In this document: positions 54,036 to 64,000 of the stretch, piece by piece
Numbering within the stretch: position 1 is the first letter of the stretch
How the letters are laid out: every line of letters starts with the position of its first letter
Source of the DNA: Devosia sp. SD17-2
Lineage (GTDB): Bacteria > Pseudomonadota > Alphaproteobacteria > Rhizobiales > Devosiaceae
Assembly (NCBI RefSeq): GCF_029201565.1
Contig: NZ_CP104002.1
Coordinates: 3,997,001 to 4,061,000 of the forward strand
Direction: 5' to 3'
DNA length: 64,000 nt
Position numbers and translations under genes: made by a program
The notes under the pieces: model-generated
The model's input: only the letters and a program-made list of their open reading frames with translations
What the model was told of the DNA's origin: nothing
Databases searched by the model: none

Positions 54036-55886
54036 TCAATCGCCGTCATATCCCCGCACAACGGCCAAAAAATCCTCGCCGTAACGATCGAGCTTGCCCT
54101 GCCCCACGCCGGGCAGATTGAGCATGTCGTGCGGGTGCCGCGGCTGCGCCAGCGCCATGGCCCGCAGCGTCGCATCGTGGAAAATCACATAGGGCGGCAC
54201 GCCCTGGCTCTTGGCGATCCTCAGCCGCGCCGCGCGCAGCGCGTCGAACAGGCCCCGCGCATGGTCGGGAATATCGATGGTCCGCGCCAGCTGGCGGCGA
54301 ACCTCCACCGCCTTTTTCGGCCGGTCCTTGCGGAAAGTGACGATGCGCTCGCGCTTGAACACGGCGCGCGCTTCCTCGCCCAGCACCAGCGCACCGTGGC
54401 TGGCGTGGTCCACCATGACGAGGCCCATCGCCGTCAGCTGCCGCAGCACCGATTGCCAGGCCTTTGCATCGAGCTCGCGCCCCTGGCCGAACACCGGCTG
54501 GTTCTGGTGCCCAAAACGGGTGACCTTCTCGGTCTCCTTGCCCACCAGCACGTCGATGACATGAGCCGCGCCGAAGCGCTGGCCAGTCCGATAGATCGCC
54601 GCCAGCGCCTTGATCGCCGCTTCCGTGCCATCCCAGCTTTCGACCGGCGAGCGGCAGGTATCGCAATTACCGCAATTGCCCGGGTGGCTTTCGCCAAAAT
54701 GGTTGAGGATGGCCTTGCGGCGACATTCGGCGGTTTCGCAGACGCCGAGCAACGCATTAAGCTTGCCGTGCTCGAGGCGTTTTACCTCATCGGGGGCCCC
54801 GCCCTCGTCGATCATGCGCCGGCGCTGCACGACGTCGGCCATGCCATAGCTCATCCAGGCATCGGCCGGCTGGCCATCGCGCCCAGCGCGACCGGTCTCC
54901 TGATAGTAAGCCTCGATGGAGGACGGCAGATCCATATGCGCGACATAGCGCACGTCGGGCTTGTCGATGCCCATGCCGAAGGCCACCGTCGCCACAAGGC
55001 ACAGACCCTCATCCTTGAGGAAAGCGTCCTGATTGGCGCTGCGCATCTCGGCCGGCATGCCCGCATGATAGGGCAGCGCCCTGATCCCCTTGCCCGAGAG
55101 CCATTCGGCCACGTCCTCGACCTTGGCGCGGGAAAGGCAATAGACAATGCCGCTCTCGCCCTTGTGGCCCGAGAGAAAGTCCAGCAGCTGGTCGCGCGGC
55201 TTGTCGCGCTCGACGATGGAATAGGAAATATTGGGCCGGTCGAAGCTGGTGGTAAAGACCCGCGCCTGCTCGAGCCCCAGGCGCTCGATGATATCCTCGC
55301 GCGTCGTCGGATCGGCCGTGGCGGTCAGCGCAATGCGCGGCACGCCGGGATAGAGTTCGACGAGATGAATAAGCTCGCGATATTCGGGCCGGAAATCATG
55401 ACCCCACTGGCTCACGCAGTGCGCCTCATCGATGGCAAAGAGCGAGATATCGACGCCCGAAAGCATATTGGCAAAGCCCGGCGTCGCCACGCGTTCGGGC
55501 GCCACATAGAGGAGGTCGAGTTCCCCGCGCCGCAATTTACGCCGGACTTCTGCGGATTCTTCAGCGGAAAGCGAGGAGTTGAGCGCCGCCGCCGCCACGC
55601 CAGCCTGGCGCAGTGCCTCGACCTGATCGCGCATCAGCGCAATCAGCGGCGAAACGACAATACCCACGCCATGCCGGCAAATGGCCGGGATCTGGAAGCA
55701 CATGGATTTGCCGGCGCCGGTGGGAAACAACACCACCGCATCGCCGCCCTCGACCAGATGGTCGATCACATCGCCCTGCTGCCCGCGAAATCCCTTGTGG
55801 CCGAAAATATCGCGCAGAACCGCTAGCGGCGAAGGCCGCTCCGGGCGTTGGGGCGAAAACAGATCGTATGACTCAAGGGCTTCCAC
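54036..55886 (-). CDS. recQ: ATP-dependent DNA helicase RecQ
   Basis: 616 aa, 3'-5' helicase of recombination repair. Motif [10 protein letters not shown] with GAGK at residues 57-60, motif II DEAH at 153-156 ([19 protein letters not shown]), motif III TATADP, motifs IV-VI with [28 protein letters not shown] and [11 protein letters not shown] zinc site with four cysteines ([16 protein letters not shown]) and winged helix follow; HRDC domain at the C-terminus ([20 protein letters not shown]). Full length. Confidence 0.97.
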   Translation of the reverse strand: MEALESYDLFSPQRPERPSPLAVLRDIFGHKGFRGQQGDVIDHLVEGGDAVVLFPTGAGKSMCFQIPAICRHGVGIVVSPLIALMRDQVEALRQAGVAAAALNSSLSAEESAEVRRKLRRGELDLLYVAPERVATPGFANMLSGVDISLFAIDEAHCVSQWGHDFRPEYRELIHLVELYPGVPRIALTATADPTTREDIIERLGLEQARVFTTSFDRPNISYSIVERDKPRDQLLDFLSGHKGESGIVYCLSRAKVEDVAEWLSGKGIRALPYHAGMPAEMRSANQDAFLKDEGLCLVATVAFGMGIDKPDVRYVAHMDLPSSIEAYYQETGRAGRDGQPADAWMSYGMADVVQRRRMIDEGGAPDEVKRLEHGKLNALLGVCETAECRRKAILNHFGESHPGNCGNCDTCRSPVESWDGTEAAIKALAAIYRTGQRFGAAHVIDVLVGKETEKVTRFGHQNQPVFGQGRELDAKAWQSVLRQLTAMGLVMVDHASHGALVLGEEARAVFKRERIVTFRKDRPKKAVEVRRQLARTIDIPDHARGLFDALRAARLRIAKSQGVPPYVIFHDATLRAMALAQPRHPHDMLNLPGVGQGKLDRYGEDFLAVVRGYDGD

Positions 55887-55906
55887 GCTCCCCTTGAATC
55901 ACGCGG

Positions 55907-56260
55907 TCAGCGGCCTTGCAACATCACAAAGCCGCCAGCCGCATTAATGATGGCAGAATGCTCGGCATTGCGCTTGCGTGTCGCAGCGGCCTTGTTGGCC
56001 GAGGCCGAACGCTCTGCCGCAGAACGGCTGGCCGAGGCCTCGGCGCCCTTCTTGCCACCCTTGTGCGCTGCCGGATGGCCGGTATCTTTGCCGCGGCCCG
56101 AGCCCGATTTCTTGCCGCCGCCATCGTCCTTGTTGACGGTCGCCCAAGCGCGGCTTTCGGCCTCGTCCTTGGACACGCCCTTCTTCTCGTAGCCTTCCTC
56201 GATATGCTCGGCCTTGCACTTCTGCTTGTCTGTATAGGCGCTCTTGTCACCCTGGGGCAT
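55907..56260 (-). CDS. Small basic plasmid-stabilisation/stress-type protein
   Basis: 117 aa, very basic. The first half (MPQGDKSAYTDKQKCKAEHIEEGYE, then AESRAWATVNKDDGGGKKSG) is a widespread short domain annotated as plasmid stabilisation or ChaB-like and often found near stress genes; the second half is Lys/Ala-rich and low-complexity. The function is not established. GGGAGG-type ribosome site before the ATG. It lies 21 bases upstream of nothing but the recQ start, on the same strand. Confidence 0.75.
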   Translation of the reverse strand: MPQGDKSAYTDKQKCKAEHIEEGYEKKGVSKDEAESRAWATVNKDDGGGKKSGSGRGKDTGHPAAHKGGKKGAEASASRSAAERSASANKAAATRKRNAEHSAIINAAGGFVMLQGR

Positions 56261-56455
56261 GTTCGCCTCCCTTCCTGAAAAGGAAACGGAAGGGTGCGCG
56301 GATGGGATAGAGGCTCGGCTGCCATTTCGTTGGCCGGGCGGGGAAACCGGAAAAACCCATCCCGTTCCTCATGCCATCGCGTCCGGTTGACACGCGTCAC
56401 CCTTCGCAGGGACTACAATGGCTTCGGCGGCGCCCGGTTGCCCTTCCAACCGAGG

Positions 56456-57007
56456 TTAGTGGAGCGGCCGGCTGAGATAGGGCGAGCCCTTGAGCACAAA
56501 ACGCCAGGGCGTCTCCGCCCCCTTGGTAATGCCGATGCGCCTGCCGGTCGCAACGCTCTGTCGCTCGGTTGCCGCCGTTATCGCGAAGGGTGGGGCGTCG
56601 AGCGGCAATCCATTCTGGTCGAGATCGAGCCCCAGCGCCTGGGCCAGTTTTCCCGGCCCCGAGCACAGCTGCTTTTCGACCACCCCGCCCCGCCGCTCGT
56701 GCATCTCCGCCAATCCATCCGTCGGCCGCAACGCGCGGATCAGCACCGCACTCCCCGGCTTACAGACGAAGTTGAGGCAATAATGAATGCCATAGATCTT
56801 GTAGACATAGGCGTGCCCAGCCGGCCCGAACATGGCGGCGTTGCGCGGCGTCGGTCCGCGAAAACTATGCGAGGCCGGATCGCTCTCGTCATAGGCCTCC
56901 ACCTCGACAATCTCCCCGCCCACCCCATCGACCAGCAGTTTTGCCCCGATCAGTTCGGACGCAATGTCAAGAACCGGCCGATCAAAGAAGTCGCGAGACA
57001 GGATCAT
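56456..57007 (-). CDS. DNA-3-methyladenine glycosylase (AAG/MPG family)
   Basis: Base-excision repair enzyme removing alkylated purines. 183 aa. Seen: [21 protein letters not shown] with the catalytic glutamate, [36 protein letters not shown] and [13 protein letters not shown]. The ATG at 57007 has GGAG before it; the longer frame to 57082 runs into a repeat and is unlikely. Monofunctional glycosylase, no beta-lyase. Confidence 0.93.
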   Translation of the reverse strand: MILSRDFFDRPVLDIASELIGAKLLVDGVGGEIVEVEAYDESDPASHSFRGPTPRNAAMFGPAGHAYVYKIYGIHYCLNFVCKPGSAVLIRALRPTDGLAEMHERRGGVVEKQLCSGPGKLAQALGLDLDQNGLPLDAPPFAITAATERQSVATGRRIGITKGAETPWRFVLKGSPYLSRPLH

Positions 57008-57030
57008 CAGCTGCTCCAAATACCCCCCGA

Positions 57031-57117
57031 CCTCCCCCTCAGAGGGGGAGGAACTCATCGTGCCCCCCAAAGCCCGCCACACCCCCGATGCGTCCCTCCC
57101 CCTTCTTCAGGGGGAGG
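57031..57117. repeat. Two short CCTCCCCCT / AGGGGGAGG palindromes (family C)
   Basis: Inverted repeats at 57031-57051 and 57095-57117 between the glycosylase and SDR genes. The second continues GTTAGGTGGG. The same unit recurs at 57957-58070. Confidence 0.6.
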
Positions 57118-57144
57118 TTAGGTGGGAGTCTCTCGCCCCAGAAA

Positions 57145-57924
57145 CTACTTCTTCCGCACCACCTCATCGACAAACCGCAGATTCCCAGCGGTCAGCCCGG
57201 CATCTACCGGCAGCAACGCCCCGGTGATCCCCGAGGCTGCATCCGAACACAAAAACACCGCCGCATTGGCCACTTCGGTTGGGTCGACCATGCGCCCCAA
57301 CGGATAGTGCGGCAGCACATTGTCGAGCACGCTCGGATCGGCTTCCAGCCGATGGTCCCAGGCCGGCGTGCGCACCGAGCCGGGCGCCACCACATTGGCG
57401 CGTACGCCTTGCCCGCCGCGCTCCACGGCAATGGCCTTGGCATAGGCGACGAGGCCAGCCTTGGCGGCTGAATAGGCGGGATTGCCATAGTGGGCGATGG
57501 CATTGACCGAGGAAATGAACACCAGAGCGCCCTTGCCGCGGATCGCCATGGCCGCCACGATCGGGTCGGTCAGCGCATAGGCTCCATTGAGGTTGATCGC
57601 CATCTCGCTGGCCCAGACATCGTCATCGACCTGATCGAGGTTTTCCGCCCGGGTAAATCCAGCATTGGCCACCACCGCATCGGGCGCGCCATGGGCCGAA
57701 ATATAGGCATCGATGGTGGCCCGCGTCGCCTTGGCATCAGCCTGATCGAAGATGATCATATCGGCCAGCGGCAGTCCCTCGAGCGCCTTGGCTTCGCGAT
57801 CCGCCCCGATCACCGCGGCCCCAGCCTCGTGAAACACGTTTACCATCGAGCGCCCGATACCGCCCCCCGCTCCGGTAATCAGCACCGTTTTTCCATCCAG
57901 CCGGAACGGCGATGTTTCTGTCAT
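57145..57924 (-). CDS. SDR-family oxidoreductase
   Basis: 259 aa NAD(P)-dependent dehydrogenase. Cofactor motif TGAGGGIGRS at residues 16-25, D-box aspartate in IGADREA (favours NAD), NAG in VVANAGF, catalytic Ser in FISSVNAIAHYG, YxxxK as YSAAKAG, and PG in NVVAPGSVRTP. Substrate unknown; the RidA and MlrC-like genes follow on both strands. Confidence 0.92.
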   Translation of the reverse strand: MTETSPFRLDGKTVLITGAGGGIGRSMVNVFHEAGAAVIGADREAKALEGLPLADMIIFDQADAKATRATIDAYISAHGAPDAVVANAGFTRAENLDQVDDDVWASEMAINLNGAYALTDPIVAAMAIRGKGALVFISSVNAIAHYGNPAYSAAKAGLVAYAKAIAVERGGQGVRANVVAPGSVRTPAWDHRLEADPSVLDNVLPHYPLGRMVDPTEVANAAVFLCSDAASGITGALLPVDAGLTAGNLRFVDEVVRKK

Positions 57925-57956
57925 TTGGCTTCCCTCATTCTCCCTTGGGGGTGGTT

Positions 57957-58070
57957 CACACCCCCACCCAACCTCCCCCTGGCAGGGGGAGGGGTCTTTC
58001 AGTGGCTCACCGAAATCTCAGCGTATTCGATCGGTCGCTCCCCCTCTCAGGGGGAGGCTAGGTGGGGGTT
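57957..58070. repeat. Composite of two family C palindromes
   Basis: CCCCCACCCAACCTCCCCC at the left, TGGCAGGGGGAGG, about 55 unique bases, then CTCCCCCTCTCAGGGGGAGG and CTAGGTGGGGG. Two inverted repeats inside one larger inverted repeat between the SDR start and RidA stop. Confidence 0.6.
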
Positions 58071-58094
58071 ATTTCCACCACCAGGGAAGCCGCC

Positions 58095-58478
58095 TCACGG
58101 CCCCTTATAGGCCACCAGATCGATCTCGACCTTGCAGTCCACCATCATCCGGCTCTGCACGCAGGCGCGGGCGGGCGGATGCTCGCCGAAATAGCTCTTG
58201 TAGACGCCGTTAAAGCTCCAGAAATCGCGCGGATCATCGAGCCATACGCCAACCCGCACCACATGCTCGAGCCCGTAGTCCGCCTCTTTCAAAATCGCGA
58301 GCAGGTTCTGGATGGTCAGGTGCGTCTCGTCGACGATGTTGCCCTTGACGATCTCGCCATCCTTCATCGCCACCTGGCCCGACACATAGAGCCAGCCGCC
58401 GGCCTCCACCGCACGCGCAAAGGGCAGGCTCTGTCCACCGGCCCCAGCCTTTTCGGCACCATATCTCTTGATCGGCAT
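58095..58478 (-). CDS. RidA family enamine/imine deaminase
   Basis: 127 aa. Removes reactive enamines or imines formed by PLP enzymes. Family features: PFARAVEAGGWLYVSGQVAM, NLLAILKEADYGLEHVVRV, and the carboxylate-binding arginine in PARACVQS, with VEIDLVAYKG at the end. Forms trimers. Upstream divergent gene is the M81 protein. Confidence 0.92.
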   Translation of the reverse strand: MPIKRYGAEKAGAGGQSLPFARAVEAGGWLYVSGQVAMKDGEIVKGNIVDETHLTIQNLLAILKEADYGLEHVVRVGVWLDDPRDFWSFNGVYKSYFGEHPPARACVQSRMMVDCKVEIDLVAYKGP

Positions 58479-58653
58479 TGCGCATCTCCCTGCCCGTTTT
58501 GAAATTGAGTTTCTTTTATCGCCCCGCAGGCGGCACTATTGAAGGGCAATCGGTGCAGATTTGCCGCGTCGATGTAAATTTCTTACGTGATCGCCCGCAA
58601 AGCTCCGTGCTAGCGTCGGCTTCTCGCTCCTGCCTGATTGTCGGATTTTTCCC

Positions 58654-60114
58654 GTGCGCGTTTTCACCGCCGCTCTCGCCACAGAAACCAATACATTCTC
58701 ACCAATCGCCGTTGATCGTCGCGCCTTCGAGGCTTCGCTCGACGCCGGTCCGGGCGAGCATCCGGAAACCCCGACGCTCTGCACCGCGCCGATCACAATT
58801 GGCCGCGAGATCTGCGCCCGTGAAAATTGGACCCTGATTGAAGGCAGCGCCAGCTGGGCCGATCCGGCCGGCCTCGTCGCCCGCGCAACCTATGAAGACA
58901 TGCGCGACGCCATTCTCGATCAGCTGCGCACCGCCCTGCCGGTCAATGCCGTGGTGATGGGCCTTCACGGCGCCATGGTCGCCCAGGGTTATGATGATCC
59001 GGAAGGCGATCTCCTCACCCGCATGCGCGAGATCGTCGGGCCGGATATCCTCATCTGCGCCGAGCTCGATCCGCACAGTCACCTCACCGCCAAGCGCGCG
59101 GCCGCGGCGGATTTCTTCGTCTACTTCAAGGAATTCCCGCATACCGATTTCGTCGATCGGGCCCGCGACCTCTGGGATATCGCCGTGCGCACCCTCAAGG
59201 GCGAAATCAAACCGGTGATGAGCATTTTCGATTGCCGGATGATCGACGTCTTCCCGACCTCCAAGCAGCCCATGCGCGGGTTCGTCGACAAGATCATGGC
59301 GCTCGAAAAGTCCGAGCCGGGCCTGCTTTCGCTTTCCGTCGTCCATGGCTTCATGGCCGGTGACGTGCCCGAAATGGGCACCAAGATGGTCGCCATCACA
59401 GACAATGCCAAGGCTCAGGGCGATGCGCTGGCTGAAAAGCTCGGGCGCGAGCTCTACGCCATGCGCGGCACCTTCATGGTCGAGCAGGTCAATGCCGAAA
59501 CCGCCGTGGCCCAGGCCATGGCCGCTGACAAAGGCCCGGTGGTGATTGCCGATGTCTGGGACAATCCCGGCGGCGGCACGGCGGGTGACGCCACGATCCT
59601 CCTCGCCGAACTCATTGCCCGCGACGCCCAGAACGTTGCCGTCGGCACCATCTGGGACCCGATCGCGGTTCAGATCTGCTTTGCCGCTGGCGAAGGCGCC
59701 GAAATCGCCCTTCGCTTTGGCGCCAAATCCGCGCCGGACACCGGCAGCCCCATCGACCAGCGCGTCATCGTCAAAAAACTCGTCCGCGACGCCCAGATGC
59801 GCTTCGGCGAAAGCTTTGCGCCCTTCGGCGACGCTGCGCTCATCAGCTTTGGCGGCATCGAGGTCATCCTCAACTCCACCCGCGCCCAGAGTTTTGACCC
59901 CAGCCTCTTTTCAGCCCTCGGCGTCGAGCCGACCGAAAAGAAGATCCTCCTCATCAAGTCGACCAATCATTTCTACGCGGCGTTCTCGAAAATCGCTTCC
60001 GAGATCATCTACTGCTCCGCCGGCAAAGCCTATCCCAACCGCCCGGCCGAAACGAACTACCGCAAAGCCCCCAAAACCATCTGGCCGATGGTGGATGATC
60101 CCTGGGCGGTGTAA
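58654..60114 (+). CDS. M81-family metallopeptidase (MlrC-like)
   Basis: 486 aa. The N-terminal M81 domain shows VFTAALATETNTFSP (metal Glu), VMGLHGAMVAQGYDDPEGD, CAELDPHSHL (metal Asp and His) and YFKEFPHTD. The C-terminal MlrC domain carries VVIADVWDNPGGGTAGDAT, FGAKSAP and SFGGIEVILNS. Named after MlrC of microcystin breakdown; real substrates in these bacteria are unknown and neither mlrA nor mlrB is here. The start is GTG 58654. Divergent from RidA; both may belong to one amino-acid-derived catabolic unit. Confidence 0.92.
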   Translation: MRVFTAALATETNTFSPIAVDRRAFEASLDAGPGEHPETPTLCTAPITIGREICARENWTLIEGSASWADPAGLVARATYEDMRDAILDQLRTALPVNAVVMGLHGAMVAQGYDDPEGDLLTRMREIVGPDILICAELDPHSHLTAKRAAAADFFVYFKEFPHTDFVDRARDLWDIAVRTLKGEIKPVMSIFDCRMIDVFPTSKQPMRGFVDKIMALEKSEPGLLSLSVVHGFMAGDVPEMGTKMVAITDNAKAQGDALAEKLGRELYAMRGTFMVEQVNAETAVAQAMAADKGPVVIADVWDNPGGGTAGDATILLAELIARDAQNVAVGTIWDPIAVQICFAAGEGAEIALRFGAKSAPDTGSPIDQRVIVKKLVRDAQMRFGESFAPFGDAALISFGGIEVILNSTRAQSFDPSLFSALGVEPTEKKILLIKSTNHFYAAFSKIASEIIYCSAGKAYPNRPAETNYRKAPKTIWPMVDDPWAV

Positions 60115-60120
60115 CCACCA

Positions 60121-60198
60121 CCGTCATCTCCCGGCTCGTCCAGGTGATCCATACAGCGTCAAGTTGGATTTGCCCGGACAAGCCGGGCAATGACGGCG
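60121..60198. repeat. Dispersed repeat, family A, copy 2
   Basis: Matches 28553-28628; the last 25 bases differ at one or two positions. In the 258-base gap to the next gene it is followed by a GGGGAGAG/GGTGAGGGG piece at 60241-60280 and no coding sequence. Confidence 0.7.
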
Positions 60199-60372
60199 GA
60201 CGGGATAGCGTTTAACGCACGCAGCACTCTCGGCCCCATCGCCCCCTCGCCCCTCAGGGGAGAGAGTTGGGGTGAGGGGTTAAGGCCCATCAAGGGAACA
60301 CCGGTTTTCTCACCCACCCCAGCTCAATGCTAACAGTCTGCTAACCAACTCGCCCCAAGTGCGACGGAAAAA

Positions 60373-62385
60373 TCACTCCGCCGCCCAGTGCCCGTACATG
60401 ATCGGCATCAGCCCCACGAGCGCCTTGAACCGCTCATAATTCTTCCGCTCCGGCAGCGTCCATCCGGCCTCGGCGACCGCGGAAAGCCGTGGGAAAACAA
60501 GGCGATCGAAGATGGCGCGGTCGGTCATGCTCTCCGACCAGATGCAGCTTTGCACGCCCAGGAGATGCTGCAGCCCCTTTTCGGAGAAACCAGCCCGCGC
60601 TTCGAACTCATAGGTCTCCTGCGGTCCCGACCATCCGGCCCAACCAGCGCCGGGCTCAGCCCAGGAAATTCCATTTGCCATATCAAGATAGTAGCGCTGT
60701 CCCGGGGAGACGACGATGTCGAAGCCGCGCTCGGCCAGCTCCGCATTGATCTCCACATTGCGCCAGCCGATGACATATGATTTGTCCTTGTCCACCGCAT
60801 CGCCATGGGCCGCTTCCTCCCAGCCGCCGGTGATCGCGCCCTTCTTGGAAATATAGTCGTGCACCCGACGGATGAAGGCCGATTGCAGCACGGCCGTGGG
60901 CGAGCCCTCGATTTCATCGGCGCCGTGGTGATTGCCTAACTGGTTGAATTGGCTCTCATGTTTGGCGCGCATGGCCGGGCCCGCGAGCTTTTCGATCATG
61001 TCCAGCGCCAGCGGTGACCCCGACCAGGCCGCCAGCGGCACCTCGTCGGCACCGAGGTGGAAGACGCCCGCCGGGAAGATTTCCAGCACCTCGTCGATCA
61101 CCGTCTCGACGAATTTATACACGGGCTCATGGGCCGGGTTTAGACTGTTGTTCGGAAAGCCCTGCACCGACTGGTATTCGCCGGTCTCATCGGGGTCGCG
61201 CAGTTCGGGGAGGGCCTGCAGCGCCGCGTAGAAATGGCCGGGCATATCGACTTCGGGGATAACGCTGATAGATAGACTCTCGGCCAGCGCCACGATCTGA
61301 CGCATCACATCCTTGGTGTAATAGCCGCCCGTCGGTTGCGGGCCGGAGCCGAGCATGGGCGGGAGGGCCTTGCCGTGGCCGCGCCAGGCGCCGATCTCGG
61401 TCAGCGCCGGATAGGCCGATATTTCGATGCGCCAGGCCTCGTCCTCGGTCAGGTGCCAGTGGAACTTATTCATCTTGTTCCACGCCATGATCTCGATCAG
61501 GCGGCTGACCTCGGCGCCGGTGTAGAACTGCCGCGCCACATCCAAGTGACTGCCGCGGAACGAAAATCCTGGCTCATCCTCGATCCGCCCGCCCGTCGGC
61601 CAGGTAAAGGTCGAAGGATGCAGCCGCGCCCCGCGCAGCATATGCCCCAGCGTCACAAGGCCGTAAAAGAAGCCATGTCGGGTCGAGGCAGAGATAGTGG
61701 CGCTGTTATCGGCAAACTCGATCTCATAGGCCTCGTCGCCCAGCCCCGACTTCTCGCTGAGATGCACCGGCATGCCGGCTTCCGAGGCCGGACGCACCAG
61801 CGCCTCGACCGAAAAGAGATCAGCCACAAGGCCGGAAAACCCCTTTGCCGCCTCGCTCGCCGCTTCGCCGACAGGCTTCAGATCGAGCCCAGCGGGCGCA
61901 ATCCGATTGCCACTCGTCGCCACCGACTTCGGCCAGGGAATGATCGAATGGGACACCGGCGCCTTAGCCGGTACCGGGAATTTTGGCGCGCCCTTGAGGA
62001 GCGGTGAATTGTGCCCCTTGCCCGCAGTCGGCGCGGTCGGAATGTTGATCACCCGGCCATCCTCGAGCACCACATAGGCCGAATTGGCCCCGTCGCTCCA
62101 GTGGCGCAGACCATAGGAGAGACCGCGCGCTGTCGCCGTCCAGGTCTCGCCAGGGTTCAGCACGAAGCCATCGGGCGGCGCGACAAGTGTATGATTGGAC
62201 AGGCGTTTCAGGAGCCTACCATTTTCCAACGTGGCGTGGGGATCGACCCGGGCCGGTCCGGAAAAGCCCAGCTGGAAATTGCTGACGGGCGCATCGCCGG
62301 TATTGGTCAGCTCCAGTCCATAGCCGAGCGGCTCACTGTCCGTGGCAGGCGTCCAGGTGGTGGCGAAGGCGAAAGAAGCAGACAT
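60373..62385 (-). CDS. Beta-N-acetylhexosaminidase, GH20
   Basis: 670 aa. An N-terminal domain (about 1-130) resembling a carbohydrate-binding or bacterial GH20-associated fold, a GH20b-type domain, then the catalytic TIM barrel: FSFRGSHLDVARQF, MNKFHWHLTEDEAWR, PEVDMPGHF, and FHLGADEVPLAAW with the catalytic Asp-Glu pair. No signal peptide, so it probably acts inside the cell on imported chitobiose or similar GlcNAc oligosaccharides. It sits with an RpiR regulator and a sugar ABC ATPase on the same strand. Confidence 0.93.
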   Translation of the reverse strand: MSASFAFATTWTPATDSEPLGYGLELTNTGDAPVSNFQLGFSGPARVDPHATLENGRLLKRLSNHTLVAPPDGFVLNPGETWTATARGLSYGLRHWSDGANSAYVVLEDGRVINIPTAPTAGKGHNSPLLKGAPKFPVPAKAPVSHSIIPWPKSVATSGNRIAPAGLDLKPVGEAASEAAKGFSGLVADLFSVEALVRPASEAGMPVHLSEKSGLGDEAYEIEFADNSATISASTRHGFFYGLVTLGHMLRGARLHPSTFTWPTGGRIEDEPGFSFRGSHLDVARQFYTGAEVSRLIEIMAWNKMNKFHWHLTEDEAWRIEISAYPALTEIGAWRGHGKALPPMLGSGPQPTGGYYTKDVMRQIVALAESLSISVIPEVDMPGHFYAALQALPELRDPDETGEYQSVQGFPNNSLNPAHEPVYKFVETVIDEVLEIFPAGVFHLGADEVPLAAWSGSPLALDMIEKLAGPAMRAKHESQFNQLGNHHGADEIEGSPTAVLQSAFIRRVHDYISKKGAITGGWEEAAHGDAVDKDKSYVIGWRNVEINAELAERGFDIVVSPGQRYYLDMANGISWAEPGAGWAGWSGPQETYEFEARAGFSEKGLQHLLGVQSCIWSESMTDRAIFDRLVFPRLSAVAEAGWTLPERKNYERFKALVGLMPIMYGHWAAE

Positions 62386-62417
62386 TATGGGGTCCTGTAC
62401 GTTTTTCCCGGCTGGGC

Positions 62418-63284
62418 TTAATCGCCCAAAGGCTGGGCGTCGTCGCCGTCGCGATTGACGACGAGCTGGTGTTTGATCCGGCGCATGCTGGCGATCGCCG
62501 GCGTGCCCAGGCGCGTGGCGACGGTCTGGGAGAGGATGTCGACTGTCGCGAGAAAGGCGTATCGCCCCGGCGTCGGGCGCAAAATGTCAGTGTTTTCATG
62601 CCAGTGGACGGGAATGACGATGTCGGCCGCCTCCGCCACCATGGAGTTTCCGCGCGTGATGGCGATCCGCTTGAGGCCATATTCCCCGGCCACCGCGAGC
62701 GCCTTGGCGAGCTGGGCATTGTTGCCGGAAAGCGAAAAGGCAATCACCACGGTTCCGGCCGGGGCCGAGGCGGCCCGCATCAACTGCAGCTGATGGTCGA
62801 GGCTCGAGGCGACTTTCACGCCGAGCCGGAACAGGCGCGTCTCGATCTCTCCGGCCAGCATGGAAGAGGCGCCGCCGGAGCCGAAGGCAAGCACATAACT
62901 CGCGCCTGCCAGCGTCTCGGCAGCGCGATCCATCGCGGAAAAATCCAGCCTTTCAAAGCTTTGATATATGGTCGCCTGGATGCCGTTGACCACGCCCTGG
63001 GCGATGTCCCGCACGTCAACCGGCCCCGCCGTGGGGGCGAGATAGCGCTGGCCGACAAAACGGGACTGGGCCAGCCGCACCTTGAAATCGGCGTAGCTGT
63101 CGCAGCCGAGCCGGCGGCAGAAGCGGGTGACGGTAGGCGGCGACACCTCGGCCTGAGCGGCAAGGTCCACAATGCTCATCTTGAGAACGCTGTCGACATC
63201 GGAGAGCACGATCTCAGTCAGAGCCCGTTCGGAACGGGTAAACCCGTCCTTTTCCGACTGCAGCAATCCAACAATGTCCAACAT
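62418..63284 (-). CDS. MurR/RpiR family transcriptional regulator
   Basis: 288 aa. N-terminal helix-turn-helix (DLAAQAEVSPPTVTRFCRRLGC) followed by a SIS sugar-phosphate-binding domain (YVLAFGSGGASSMLAGEIE, VVIAFSLSGNNAQLAKAL, DIVIPVHW). The ATG at 63284 is taken; 63305 would add seven residues. Placed between the ABC ATPase and GH20 genes, it likely controls this amino-sugar locus, perhaps sensing GlcNAc-6-phosphate or a similar ligand. Confidence 0.93.
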   Translation of the reverse strand: MLDIVGLLQSEKDGFTRSERALTEIVLSDVDSVLKMSIVDLAAQAEVSPPTVTRFCRRLGCDSYADFKVRLAQSRFVGQRYLAPTAGPVDVRDIAQGVVNGIQATIYQSFERLDFSAMDRAAETLAGASYVLAFGSGGASSMLAGEIETRLFRLGVKVASSLDHQLQLMRAASAPAGTVVIAFSLSGNNAQLAKALAVAGEYGLKRIAITRGNSMVAEAADIVIPVHWHENTDILRPTPGRYAFLATVDILSQTVATRLGTPAIASMRRIKHQLVVNRDGDDAQPLGD

Positions 63285-63370
63285 GGCGTTTTCCTCCGCC
63301 CGCATATTTTCATGCGATCAGGACATAAATGAAAAAGGTGGCCCCACAAGCCTTTGTGCCGAAAGGCCGG

Positions 63371-64000
<630 letters not shown>

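Noticed and set aside
54021..55826. 601-codon open frame antisense to recQ
   Set aside because: Antisense shadow; all helicase motifs are on the minus strand.

Overview
The window looks like chromosomal DNA of an alphaproteobacterium of the order Hyphomicrobiales (Rhizobiales), probably a Devosia-like genus. Reasons: a gcrA cell-cycle regulator with a perfect CtrA box and a cluster of GANTC (CcrM) sites upstream; the pckA / chvI-chvG-hprK-EIIA-HPr block typical of the order; the argD-argF-hslO operon; and high GC with long antisense shadow reading frames. Genus is an inference. No rRNA, tRNA, CRISPR array or phage was seen.

Layout. 1-8 kb: a chemotaxis receptor cut by the left edge, ahcY, a DUF2937 protein, a membrane glycosyltransferase and a luxR-luxI quorum-sensing pair. 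7.5-15.5 kb: hslO-argF-argD, then gcrA and polA. 15.5-18.5 kb is the damaged patch: an orphan HsdR-N-type nuclease gene split by an 845-bp IS5-family (IS427-group) element with a TA target duplication, followed by a frameshifted phosphotransferase gene. 18.7-28.5 kb: a pseudo-receiver protein, a gamma-class carbonic anhydrase, a hexuronate pair (fructuronate-reductase-like and KDG-kinase-like), a doubly broken ppk2, a PhoR-like kinase, an ABC exporter, a 41-aa membrane peptide and an M29 aminopeptidase. 28.8-36 kb: DUF924 and VOC proteins, then the regulatory PTS (HPr, EIIA), HprK, ChvG/ChvI and divergent pckA. 36-45.5 kb: a SleB-type wall hydrolase with its own CtrA box, a HAD phosphatase, SelO, and a four-gene minus-strand operon (N-formylglutamate-amidohydrolase-like, glutamine-synthetase-like ligase, aldehyde dehydrogenase, iron alcohol dehydrogenase) that could form a complete gamma-glutamylated amine or amino-alcohol pathway. 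45.5-56 kb: a diguanylate cyclase, a ferric-siderophore ABC importer, a LysR regulator with a TauE exporter, a DUF1624 membrane acyltransferase-like protein and RecQ. 56-64 kb: a small basic stress-type protein, a 3-methyladenine glycosylase, an SDR, RidA, an M81 MlrC-like protein, and a GlcNAc/chitobiose-type locus (GH20, RpiR regulator, sugar ABC ATPase cut by the right edge).

Intergenic DNA carries several families of dispersed GC-rich palindromic repeats, at least two present in recognisable duplicate copies in this window. The points most worth checking are the gamma-glutamyl operon, the CtrA/GANTC architecture at gcrA and the CtrA box at the sleB-like gene, the IS-split nuclease gene that rejoins in frame on excision, and the ppk2 gene with two independent lesions.
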